38,477 nt of DNA. It comes from Paenibacillus sp. J5C2022. Its GTDB lineage: Bacteria; Bacillota; Bacilli; Paenibacillales; Paenibacillaceae. Shown here piece after piece: positions 33,001 through 38,477 of this stretch (positions are counted from its first letter, which is position 1; the number at the start of each line of letters is the position of its first letter). Location of the stretch: the NCBI RefSeq assembly GCF_025567625.1, contig NZ_JAOQJC010000060.1:1-38477 (forward strand), read 5' to 3'. The notes beneath the pieces were generated by a model. It saw nothing but the letters and a program-made list of their open reading frames with translations, made no database searches and was not told the DNA's origin. The position numbers and the translations under genes are program-made.

Positions 33001-33379
33001 GGAGGAATGGAACGACCGCCGAAGGCAGTACAACAGGAACAAGAGCGGCAATCCGGAGACGCCTCGTGGAGAGGCTGTGTTCTGGGCCGGTGAGAAGCTG
33101 GTGCTGAAGGCGATGACTACGGAGACGGGGACGGATACGAAGGCGTCGAAAGTAGAGGTTCAGTTCCAAGCCGTTACAACAACCTTGCAGCCAGCAGGAA
33201 CTCAGGCTGGCCAATGGAGCGGGGAGCTGTGGGAGGAGTCGTTCCTGGAGCTGGAGGATGGGCCGTATACTGTGACATTCACCGCATATTACAATAACGG
33301 CACGATAAAGACGGCAACGGTATCCATTGAAATCAAGGGGAATGCGTCAAGCATAAGCGGCGTGCATCGGGTGAAATAA
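27038..33379 (+). CDS. Giant secreted multidomain surface protein (2113 aa)
   Basis: The product has a signal peptide (KRKKALSVGIIIAVITSLFY) cleaved near ERIDA and no SLH, sortase or membrane anchor of its own. Residues about 30-340 contain an unrecognised domain with several Cys. Residues about 340-420 look like a MucBP-type module, and about 528-820 like PKD/Ig-type modules (PDGDLLVY, SYSPDGDMIV). Residues about 865-1310 are an AT-richer segment including a PQQ-like propeller portion. A LamG/concanavalin-like domain (about 1320-1450) follows, with YSGFSFRSQDNTYQNTFR and YVNGVPLIDV. PKD/Fn3-like modules (about 1570-1980) lead to a C-terminal domain of about 130 residues. It probably acts in adhesion or glycan binding. 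AGGTG lies seven bases before ATG 27038. It is probably in one operon with the SLH gene; its stop lies nine bases from that of the convergent xylR. Confidence 0.82.
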   Translation: MKRKKALSVGIIIAVITSLFYGIFINERIDAAPIVKEVEVSYNGVDDSEIVKGGSKYHYTAYENMAANIDIPEIPGMKIVDLAWHWGTERDTNGVISAALGKKSWSGTSTITGEGLEVVSAGNTSAKGWYAWDRYSLGSQGSGRIWYPGGGSELAFCNGVSESQTPAGSSLPSNNRDPRVPGPNYMPKFPGCKSEQLKLKATRDQPWKFVGDDKTWVNPVMVSWYKEDVEIDPANDVVINRDIAIVGPGGKSGFVNPINNTAAREVKILDSEREKYEITYEQDFNTDTYNLPWAADYAQMNIYFAAFKVDIHSKTYRHYNKLIVTYDDDMPNIEESEVKVRHMVRSSPSGAFIKKNEDTFTYNEILPHTKSFEAEGSFGNLLGHSLSYTGYDASFTGGSTVEATLTKTNKIAYVSFYYEQSLPLFTGDFDIVPNVINYRDTFELVPRDFVMDGCTYISHRYRIERNGSASGTDSVSGQTKSSVFPYAKYPYVIGVGEHTVSIKIKTNCGESEWMAHKILTVNDIEGNNPPIFEAGWVPPGLHYKPYVKQVVPVGTKMDLVYLEQPEPYDPDGDLLVYKGFDFSEFNEWSKNIPDRGFESYNGYRNITLDTVGHFCGKVTIGDIWGLDTSRTACINVVPPNPVPVITGSIEVIEGRPLEDELSSENSYSPYENRSIDHSRDEWSNKKSVYTTIGQQIVTLDVYDNTGLKSLSPAVHKINVKPDLPPIPTLKYTDVGVRNIDIGFTDESYSPDGDMIVAREFSLVYDKNNDGNFDEPATSITVDASGKFNLKPTKVGKYMIYVRVTEDWGKTALKGFPLEIINDAPTVSFHVESETASPPVAGRVFAITPGQLMGNDWKNTNVGKSWSIDSSENSLSTVNLFETNSTLLESTVNYDWRGVSLATAEISPFILKTDFNPIPLFESFSLYYEKNKYGDESDIYVYSNGVEVRKITKSEVSFIDYYSKLIYIRDSSKSVDEVFSFRGFALGESPLKSKQGRREWHCIGDCWLAGSHSLLDYKPIYFNHDMKEIYTTKTYKRSDGSYVWNHGKDYSNNYSYNAPTVFKSKTEFQNDLQESNVKSDGTIYENNFKGYDSRGNVYYESWDHHAGSEGSRTYYGTYLTQLDGNTGEMIRNYHDGGTTNWEDVGAGSGYRGNVVGNDAGNKIAYSFYNTTFSQKIHKIIVRNTSNGSIFSQVDTEEYEEVISSYKNLVITRQGETIRARDFNNISTIKWQRNLGNKYNMNTQIIISGNGFLYIIPYGTKVLKEIDLTNGNIYNLDLSSFDYTISSIQLTNDGDIKVSQYNKYVLISGKEPVRSSNYDAYGTFYSDKLPKLENFIFSYKFKTNYFTNYDRYSGFSFRSQDNTYQNTFRVETSDDELLLTKIENGVRSVVAKADYSFDPHTYYNISVKTLHDSIKVYVNGVPLIDVSDDTFTSPGYFGLFSAAALTEFKDIVMTEVIATKETQENVIIVNEPVEYVTSYVDTEGDDLVQALSKWHYDHVDPYKFLDTGDGHYGLSALHGKTKIAPLSPDKLGLYKITYQVADDPNKDYLYPSAVFDAYREYSNPYSQNIIVHRKPIAQFSLTVDGANKRVVWDDRSYDPDRYESDTRYSTENTGIDYRKTRGVMERRYYYITPSGEYVAEKLLTPTERGIHEVGLAVKDEYGAWSDYYVVTIDVTHIPAPNTPPVAGFTVNKKTAYRGDTITINSTAYDKEDGDRTKIKHYYYLKNMDTTDVELEVSTNRTSWNRVFHDFGTYRIRQLVEDSVGATDQAIDEIEIVNRIPVGHITVPSSSNASQPTKFTTLRPTFKWTYSDADGDAQKKYQLRIYRYGGYVMHESGVLNGADLEWTPSFDLKEKLNMYVQVRVYDGYDWSSWSPEKYFYIETNRPPTADFTWSPQPVYEGDNVTFASTVHDSDGDTLTLNYELTSPSGAKRNYSYVVQPPYPSTGPEYRMTELGVWRMKLSTSDGKGSPIVVDKTIHVLPLAIAGTVEHTEEWNDRRRQYNRNKSGNPETPRGEAVFWAGEKLVLKAMTTETGTDTKASKVEVQFQAVTTTLQPAGTQAGQWSGELWEESFLELEDGPYTVTFTAYYNNGTIKTATVSIEIKGNASSISGVHRVK

Positions 33380-33406
33380 GCGGGTAGCTAATGCCCGCTC
33401 TTCACC
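33370..33406. terminator. Hairpin shared by the convergent stops of the giant gene and xylR
   Basis: GGTGAA (33370-33375) pairs with TTCACC (33401-33406), and AGCGGG (33379-33384) with CCCGCT (33394-33399). The stop codon of the giant gene (33377-33379) and that of xylR (33388-33390) both lie inside. No clear T-run follows on either strand. Confidence 0.5.
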
Positions 33407-34551
33407 TCTATCCAGAACGCTTTAATCGCGCAGTAGGCCGCACCGCGAACGGCGGATTGTTCTCCAAGCTCGGCGAAGTGGATGAGCAACTGCCTATGGT
33501 GGAAACGAAGCGTGCGCCGCGATACGGCTTGCTCTATGGCAGGTCGTATCCATTCCTCCGCCAGAGACATCCGATTGCCGACAATGACAGCTTCCGGATT
33601 GAAAATATTGGCGATATTGGCGATGCCGATGCCAAGGTAAGTGCCGATGTCATGGAACAGCTCTCGGATATGCGGCTTATTCTGCTCAGCAGCTTGAAGC
33701 ATGGCATGGATATCATGGTACCCGTATGCAGCACCGGCTTCCAGCAGCGCATTTTCCGATGCGTACAGTTCCCAGCAACCCTGGTTGCCGCAGCTGCAGC
33801 TCTTTCCGTCGAACTGAATAGACAGATGCCCCAGCTCTCCCGAGAAGCCGGAGCTGCCCTTGTAAAGCTCGCTATCCAATATAATGCCAGTACCGATGCC
33901 GATACCGACACTGACATAAATCTGGTTGCGGTATGATCTGCCTGCTCCATAATTATGCTCGCCTAAAGCTCCCGCATTCGCTTCATTGTCGATCATAACC
34001 GGCAGCTGGTAAAGCTTCTCCAGTGCGTGCTTCAATTCCACCTGACGCCATCCCATGTTAGGGGCGAATACGACTGTTCCTTCTTCGTTCACGATGCCGG
34101 GAACGCCAACTCCGATGCCTATGATTCCATAAGGGCTGTCGGGAGCCTGCTGTTTGAATTGATCAATACAATTCGATATGGCCTTGAACACAGAATCTTG
34201 ACGCGAATCTGGCATGGAATGGTGGACATGCTGCAGCACCTTTCCTTCCAGATCGGTCAGGATGCCTCTCAAATAATTGACACCGACATCAATTCCGATC
34301 GCGAAGCCGGCTTTTCCATTAAATATGAGCATGACTGGTTTTCGGCCGCCGCTGGATGCCCCCGCTCCAACCTCCAGCACCAGATGGCGGTCGATCAGAT
34401 CCTGTACCAGACTGGAGACCGTCGCTTTATTCAGCCCAGTCTTTTGAGCTATGGCAGCTCGGGACAAAGGGGCGAATTGCAGTATGCATTCCAATACGAT
34501 GGAAGTGTTAATTTTTTTTATTAGAGCGGGATCTCCTGTCGATTTTGCCAT
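33388..34551 (-). CDS. xylR: Xylose repressor XylR (ROK family)
   Basis: This 387-residue repressor has an N-terminal winged helix-turn-helix (about 25-65, LSRAAIAQKTGLNKATVSSLVQDLIDR) and a ROK sugar-kinase-like domain. The latter includes FAIGIDVGVNYLRGILTDLEG and the zinc motif CSCGNQGCWE (about 250-260). It binds xylose and releases the xyl operator, inducing xylAB. It diverges from xylA across 138 bases. Its own -35 overlaps the operator, so it is probably autoregulated. The length and motifs match Bacillus XylR closely; the divergent xylA and the operator make this assignment firm. Confidence 0.95.
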   Translation of the reverse strand: MAKSTGDPALIKKINTSIVLECILQFAPLSRAAIAQKTGLNKATVSSLVQDLIDRHLVLEVGAGASSGGRKPVMLIFNGKAGFAIGIDVGVNYLRGILTDLEGKVLQHVHHSMPDSRQDSVFKAISNCIDQFKQQAPDSPYGIIGIGVGVPGIVNEEGTVVFAPNMGWRQVELKHALEKLYQLPVMIDNEANAGALGEHNYGAGRSYRNQIYVSVGIGIGTGIILDSELYKGSSGFSGELGHLSIQFDGKSCSCGNQGCWELYASENALLEAGAAYGYHDIHAMLQAAEQNKPHIRELFHDIGTYLGIGIANIANIFNPEAVIVGNRMSLAEEWIRPAIEQAVSRRTLRFHHRQLLIHFAELGEQSAVRGAAYCAIKAFWIEVKSGH

Positions 34552-34603
34552 GCTTCTTCAATAGCCTCCGTTTGCATAAGATCGTTCGTATAAATGCCAG
34601 TAT

Positions 34604-34666
34604 AACATAACGTTAGTTTGTTTAATAGACAAACTAAGTTGACGTATGCTATTCTGACGATATATT
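34604..34666. promoter_or_regulatory. xyl operator and divergent xylR/xylA promoters
   Basis: The operator is TTAGTTTGT-N7-ACAAACTAA (34613-34637), a perfect 9-bp dyad matching the Bacillus xylO pattern. On the minus strand TTGTCT (34627-34632), a 17-base spacer and TATGTT (34604-34609) give the xylR promoter, with its -35 within the operator. On the plus strand TTGACG (34639-34644) and TATATT (34661-34666), 16 bases apart, are a candidate xylA promoter directly after the operator. Confidence 0.85.
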
Positions 34667-34689
34667 ACGTATGGGGAGGATTTGTGGCG

Positions 34690-36000
34690 ATGACTTATTT
34701 TTCTGTAGACCGCATTCAATATGAGGGGAAAGCAACCGGCAATGCGTTTGCATTCAAGAGATATGACGCAAGTGAAGTTGTACTAGGCAAGACGATGGAG
34801 GAGCATCTTCGCTTCGCCGCGGCGTATTGGCACACCTTCAATGCCAACGGCTCGGACCCGTTCGGAGCGGGCACGATGGTGCGAGGCTGGGACAAGTACG
34901 ATGGGCTGGATCGCTCTAAAGCGCGTGTGGAAGCCAATTTCGAATTTATGGAGAAGCTTAACATTCCGTTCTTCTGCTTTCATGATGTGGATATTGCGCC
35001 TGAGGGCGAATCGCTGCGGGAGACAAACAAGAATTTGGACGTTATCGTCGCGATGATGAAAGATTACATGCGTGACAGCGGCAAGAAGCTGTTGTGGAAC
35101 ACGGCGAATATGTTCACCAATCCAAGGTATGTGCATGGAGCCGGGACGTCCTGCCATGCGGATGTATACGCTTATGCAGCCGCTCAGTTGAAGAAAGCGC
35201 TGGAGGTCGGCAAGGAGCTGAACGCAGAAAATTATGTGTTCTGGGGCGGGCGCGAAGGCTATGAAACGCTGCTGAATACGGACATGACACTGGAACTGGA
35301 CAATTTGGCCCGGTTATATCATATGGCGGTAGACTATGCGAAGGAGATCGGATTTCAGGCGCAGTTCCTGATTGAGCCGAAGCCGAAGGAGCCGATGAAG
35401 CACCAGTACGATTTCGATGCCGCTACGACGATTATGTTCCTTCAAAAATACGGACTGCAAGATCATTTCAAGCTTAATATTGAAGCCAACCACGCGACGC
35501 TTGCCGGTCATACGTTCGAGCATGAAATTGCAGTCGCGGCGATGAACGGTATGCTCGGCTCGCTTGATGCGAATCAGGGCGATCTGCTGCTGGGATGGGA
35601 TACGGATGAATTCCCGACGGATCTGTATGCCACGACGTTGGCCATGCTGGAAGTGCTGAAGGCGGGGGGCCTCGGACGGGGCGGCATCAATTTCGACGCG
35701 AAGGTTCGTCGGGCTTCATACCAACTGGACGATTTGGTGCTGGCTCATATAGCGGGGATGGACAGCTTCGCATGGGGATTGAAAGCAGCGGCGAAAATAA
35801 TCGAGGAAAACATACTGGAAGAAATCGTTGCTGAACGCTATCGCAGCTTTAACGATGGAATTGGCGCGGATATCGTAGCGGGAAAAGCGACCTTGCAATC
35901 ATTGGAGCAATATGCGTTGAACAATCCCGTAGCACGGCTTCAGTCGGGACGTCAGGAACTGATGCGTCTCAAGCTGAGTGAAGTTATATTCAGCGTATAA
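34690..36000 (+). CDS. xylA: Xylose isomerase
   Basis: This 436-residue cytosolic enzyme converts D-xylose to D-xylulose, the first step of xylose use. Active-site residues are visible: His98 and Asp101 in FFCFHDVDI, and the metal ligands Glu229 in FLIEPKPKEP, Glu265 and His268 in NIEANHATLAGH. Later motifs include GWDTDEFPT and GGINFDAKVRR. The length is typical. ATG 34690 has GGGGAGGA nine bases upstream; the frame is open back to 34618, but that part contains the operator. xylB follows after 24 bases, and both are controlled through the xyl operator upstream. Confidence 0.97.
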   Translation: MTYFSVDRIQYEGKATGNAFAFKRYDASEVVLGKTMEEHLRFAAAYWHTFNANGSDPFGAGTMVRGWDKYDGLDRSKARVEANFEFMEKLNIPFFCFHDVDIAPEGESLRETNKNLDVIVAMMKDYMRDSGKKLLWNTANMFTNPRYVHGAGTSCHADVYAYAAAQLKKALEVGKELNAENYVFWGGREGYETLLNTDMTLELDNLARLYHMAVDYAKEIGFQAQFLIEPKPKEPMKHQYDFDAATTIMFLQKYGLQDHFKLNIEANHATLAGHTFEHEIAVAAMNGMLGSLDANQGDLLLGWDTDEFPTDLYATTLAMLEVLKAGGLGRGGINFDAKVRRASYQLDDLVLAHIAGMDSFAWGLKAAAKIIEENILEEIVAERYRSFNDGIGADIVAGKATLQSLEQYALNNPVARLQSGRQELMRLKLSEVIFSV

Positions 36001-36024
36001 CTATTGAATAATCGGAGGGATAGC

Positions 36025-37533
36025 ATGCGCTATGTGATAGGTATCGATCTGGGTACGAGTGCAGTGAAAGCGCTGCTTGTCGATCGCAACGGGCAGGTGG
36101 CGGGAGAAGCTTCGCGGAGCTATCCGCTTATTCAGGAGCGATCCGGCTGGAGTGAGCAGCGGCCTGAGGATTGGGTTGAAGCGACAGTGGGCGCGCTATA
36201 TGCCCTAATGCAGAGCTCGGGAGCAGCGCCGGATGCAGTGGAAGGAATCAGCTTCTCGGGGCAGATGCATGGACTTGTCTTGCTCGATGCGGCAGGCCGG
36301 CCATTGCGCAATGCGATTCTATGGAACGATACGCGAACGACTTCGCAATGTCGCCAAATTGAAGCAGCATTGGGTGACAAGCTGCATGCCATAGCACGGA
36401 ATCCGGCACTGGAAGGGATGACGATGCCGAAGCTGCTATGGGTGCAGCAGCATGAGCCGGAGTTGCTCGCGCAGGCGGAGTACTTGTTGCTTCCGAAGGA
36501 TTATGTGCGTTATCGGCTGACTGGAGAGCTGCACATGGATTATTCCGATGCAGCGGGGACGCTAATGCTGGATATCGCGGCCAAGCAGTGGAGCCGGGAG
36601 CTGTTAGCGGCAGTGGGACTTTCGGATTCGGAGAAGCTGCTGCCGCCCTTAGTGGAATCCCATGAGGAGGTAGGCGCACTGCTTCCCGCTATGGCGAACC
36701 GGACCGGATTGCTTGCGTCCACCAGGGTGTTTGCAGGGGGCGCGGATAATGCATGCGGGGCTATAGGCGCCGGTATTTTGGATGAGGGATTAACGCTGTG
36801 CAGCATAGGCACCTCGGGAGTTATTCTGACCTACGAAGGGGATATCGGCCTCGGCCGATCGTACGACGGGGGCATACATTTGTTCAACCATGGCAAGCAG
36901 AATGCCTATTACGGTATGGGCGTTACTCTTGCTGCGGGTTATTCACTGAGCTGGTTCAAGAATACGTTCGCTGCGGGTGAATCCTATGATGAATTGCTGG
37001 CTGGCTTGAGCGAGGTGGAGGCTGGAGCGGGCGGGCTCTTGTTCACCCCTTATCTGGTCGGAGAGAGAACGCCGCATGGCGACGCCGTTATACGCGGAAG
37101 CTTTATCGGAATGGACAGCTCACACGAGAGGATTCATTTCGCCCGGGCAGTCATGGAGGGGATAACCTTCTCGCTTAATGAGTCGATACACTTATTCCGC
37201 GCGGCAGGCAAGCCGATCGACAAAGTGGTATCTATCGGCGGCGGCGCCCGCAATCCGGCATGGCTGCAAATGCAAGCGGATGTGTTCGGCGCATCGGTTG
37301 TCTCACTGAAGCATGAGCAGGGGCCAGGGCTTGGCGCGGCAATGCTGGCGGCTTACGGCTGCGGATGGTTCGACAGCCTGGAGGAATGTGCGCGGCAGTT
37401 CGTAGAATATGGTGTGACATACGATCCTCGTCCCGAGATGGTGACTAGGTATGCGGAGTTGTTCCGGATTTATCGGGACGTGTATCGACAGACGCGCGGC
37501 TTGAACGAGGCTCTGGCTGCGTACAGGCTATAA
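36025..37533 (+). CDS. xylB: Xylulokinase
   Basis: This 502-residue FGGY-family kinase phosphorylates D-xylulose to xylulose 5-phosphate, which enters the pentose phosphate pathway. It has the opening YVIGIDLGTSAVKALLVD nucleotide motif, GISFSGQMHGLVLLD, the ILWNDTRT substrate loop and the C-terminal VSIGGGARNPAWLQMQADVFG. The ATG at 36025 follows GGAGGGA closely. It is the last gene of the xylAB operon. Confidence 0.96.
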   Translation: MRYVIGIDLGTSAVKALLVDRNGQVAGEASRSYPLIQERSGWSEQRPEDWVEATVGALYALMQSSGAAPDAVEGISFSGQMHGLVLLDAAGRPLRNAILWNDTRTTSQCRQIEAALGDKLHAIARNPALEGMTMPKLLWVQQHEPELLAQAEYLLLPKDYVRYRLTGELHMDYSDAAGTLMLDIAAKQWSRELLAAVGLSDSEKLLPPLVESHEEVGALLPAMANRTGLLASTRVFAGGADNACGAIGAGILDEGLTLCSIGTSGVILTYEGDIGLGRSYDGGIHLFNHGKQNAYYGMGVTLAAGYSLSWFKNTFAAGESYDELLAGLSEVEAGAGGLLFTPYLVGERTPHGDAVIRGSFIGMDSSHERIHFARAVMEGITFSLNESIHLFRAAGKPIDKVVSIGGGARNPAWLQMQADVFGASVVSLKHEQGPGLGAAMLAAYGCGWFDSLEECARQFVEYGVTYDPRPEMVTRYAELFRIYRDVYRQTRGLNEALAAYRL

Positions 37534-37582
37534 CAGGCGGGCTGTTATTTCAACTTTATAATATACATGTACAGCGTGAAGC

Positions 37583-37623
37583 ATACGCCGTTTATCTCTT
37601 GGGAGTGGAGATAGGCGGCGTAT
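37583..37623 (+). terminator. Terminator candidate after xylB
   Basis: ATACGCCG (37583-37590) and CGGCGTAT (37616-37623) form an 8-bp stem, with TATCTC/GAGATA inside. Only a short T-run (TTTGCGTT) follows. It lies 50 bases after xylB and 40 before the next start codon. Confidence 0.6.
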
Positions 37624-37662
37624 TTGCGTTCTGTGGGGAAAAATTTTAAGGAGGCATTGAGG

Positions 37663-38316
37663 ATGTCATTTGAAGCGGAGTTTCAAGCTTTCCTGGAGAA
37701 GCAGAGACGAGAAGCGAGCGGCACTCGATTGGACATGCTGCAGAAGGATTTAGTCGGTGAGAAGAAGCTTTTTCAGGAAGTATTGTGGCCGATATTTCAA
37801 ACATTCGAAGGTTTTGTTCTGGAGTATGAGCTTCAGAGCTCTTCGGGTGTGACGATGTATATTGATGCATTTTTCAAGCCGTACGGTATTGCGTTCGAAA
37901 GCGACGGTTATGTCGTGCACGGCGAGAATATTTCGAGAAGCAGATTCAGCTTCGAAAAGCAGAGGGTACGAACGATGGCAAAAGGCGGTATTGTGTACAT
38001 GCCGTTCAGTTGGGATGAGTTGGATAAGAGAGCGGAGCAATGCAGAGCTTCAGTATTTGAGCTGCTTAGCCGCTTCCGGGCATCCCCCGATTCAACGCTT
38101 AGTGTCTACGAGAGGGAGGCTATTCGGTATGCCCTGAGGCTTGGCAGGCCAATTAGAAGGGAAGACTTATTCAGTCTATTTAAGAAGAGTGACTGGATTG
38201 TTAGAAAGGTAATCAAATCACTAGTTGACAAGAGCTTGATAATACCACTGAAACCTAGCAACAGTAGGCATTATGAATATGTGGTGGATAAAAATGCGCT
38301 TAAGTTCATTTTGTAA
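37663..38316 (+). CDS. Putative Vsr/PD-(D/E)XK-like nuclease domain protein
   Basis: This 217-residue protein is not one I recognise by name. Residues about 63-118 read as a small restriction-endonuclease-like core. It comprises MYIDAFFKPYGIAFESDGY with Asp68, Glu79 and Asp81, then an Arg-rich helix (SRSRFSFEKQRVRTMAKGG) and a strand (IVYMPFSWDEL), as in Vsr/DUF559-like proteins. The C-terminal 80 residues resemble a winged helix (LFSLFKKSDWIVRKVIKSLVDKSLI). It could therefore cut or bind DNA. AAGGAGG lies eight bases before ATG 37663. No partner gene is visible; a 51-bp tandem array begins 13 bases after its stop and runs off the window. Confidence 0.6.
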   Translation: MSFEAEFQAFLEKQRREASGTRLDMLQKDLVGEKKLFQEVLWPIFQTFEGFVLEYELQSSSGVTMYIDAFFKPYGIAFESDGYVVHGENISRSRFSFEKQRVRTMAKGGIVYMPFSWDELDKRAEQCRASVFELLSRFRASPDSTLSVYEREAIRYALRLGRPIRREDLFSLFKKSDWIVRKVIKSLVDKSLIIPLKPSNSRHYEYVVDKNALKFIL

Positions 38317-38329
38317 TTTTGAGAAGGGA

Positions 38330-38477
38330 GTGTATGTGGCATACATAGGGAAGGCGGAAAGGCGGGAATGAGGAGGTCGAGTGTATGTGGCATACATAAG
38401 ATGGGCGGAAAGGCGGAAATGAGGAGGTCGAGTGTATGTGGCATACATAAGCCGGGCGGAAAGACAGAAATGAGGAG
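38330..38477. repeat. 51-bp tandem array with palindromic core, cut by the window end
   Basis: Units start at 38330, 38381 and 38432; the third is cut at the window end. Each begins GTGTATGTGGCATACATA, which contains the dyad TGTATG-TGG-CATACA, and continues with a purine-rich AGGCGGAAATGAGGAGGTCG segment. The 51-base period keeps one minus-strand frame open, but the product is a simple repeat and not called. The design (a dyad every ~50 bases) resembles the unrelated 52-bp array at 4561. Confidence 0.88.

Noticed and set aside
38221..38448. Minus-strand 75-codon frame over the terminal array
   Set aside because: It is the 17-residue translation of the 51-bp repeat unit, with no upstream start signals visible.

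Overview
The window looks like a chromosomal segment of a Paenibacillus-type, low-to-mid GC Bacillota. The evidence is strong AGGAGG-type ribosome binding sites and many AraC-type regulators. It also includes an LplB/YtcP-style sugar ABC importer without its own ATPase, a xylR-xylAB locus with a Bacillus-type xyl operator, and an S-layer-homology protein. The genus is an inference; no rRNA or tRNA gene is present to anchor it.

Layout. Positions 1-2511 (+) hold a lactonase-family beta-propeller and an MFS exporter of the fosmidomycin-resistance type. A small candidate peptide gene and a terminator follow. Positions 2836-13846 (-) hold a carbohydrate-uptake and degradation block. In transcription order it has two ABC permeases, a lipoprotein solute-binding protein, a membrane-bound AraC regulator, a secreted right-handed beta-helix protein with a discoidin-like C-terminus, and a nitrilase-family amidohydrolase. 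The last two are single-gene units whose promoters are almost copies of each other, and the ABC operon promoter resembles them, so the block is probably one regulon. Between them, 4275-5400 is a repeat-rich non-coding stretch: a duplicated mosaic, a 52/104-bp array and an octamer-phased minisatellite. Divergently, 14269-18453 (+) encodes a GH123/DUF4091-like secreted glycosidase and a secreted multidomain carbohydrate-binding protein.

Positions 18536-22515 (-) carry two cupin-AraC regulators and two overlapping Gfo/Idh/MocA-type oxidoreductase genes. A phytanoyl-CoA-dioxygenase-like gene (22645-23475, +) diverges from the second regulator. Positions 23736-25007 (+) encode an unusual fusion: Cys/His N-terminus, helix-turn-helix, DUF2087 and GIY-YIG. 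After about 780 bp without a clear gene (25008-25789), which contains a promoter-terminator pair that may be a leader or small RNA, come a 410-aa SLH protein and a 2113-aa secreted multidomain protein, 15 bp apart. The giant converges on xylR (-). xylA and xylB (+) diverge from xylR across a perfect xyl operator. The window ends with a putative PD-(D/E)XK/Vsr-like nuclease gene and a 51-bp tandem array running off the edge.

Together most of the window is about sensing, importing and degrading plant or microbial glycans, with catabolite-repression-like sites (cre) at several promoters. The most unusual material is the shared promoter architecture, the layered tandem repeats, the DUF2087/GIY-YIG fusion, the SLH-plus-giant pair and the possible small peptide gene.
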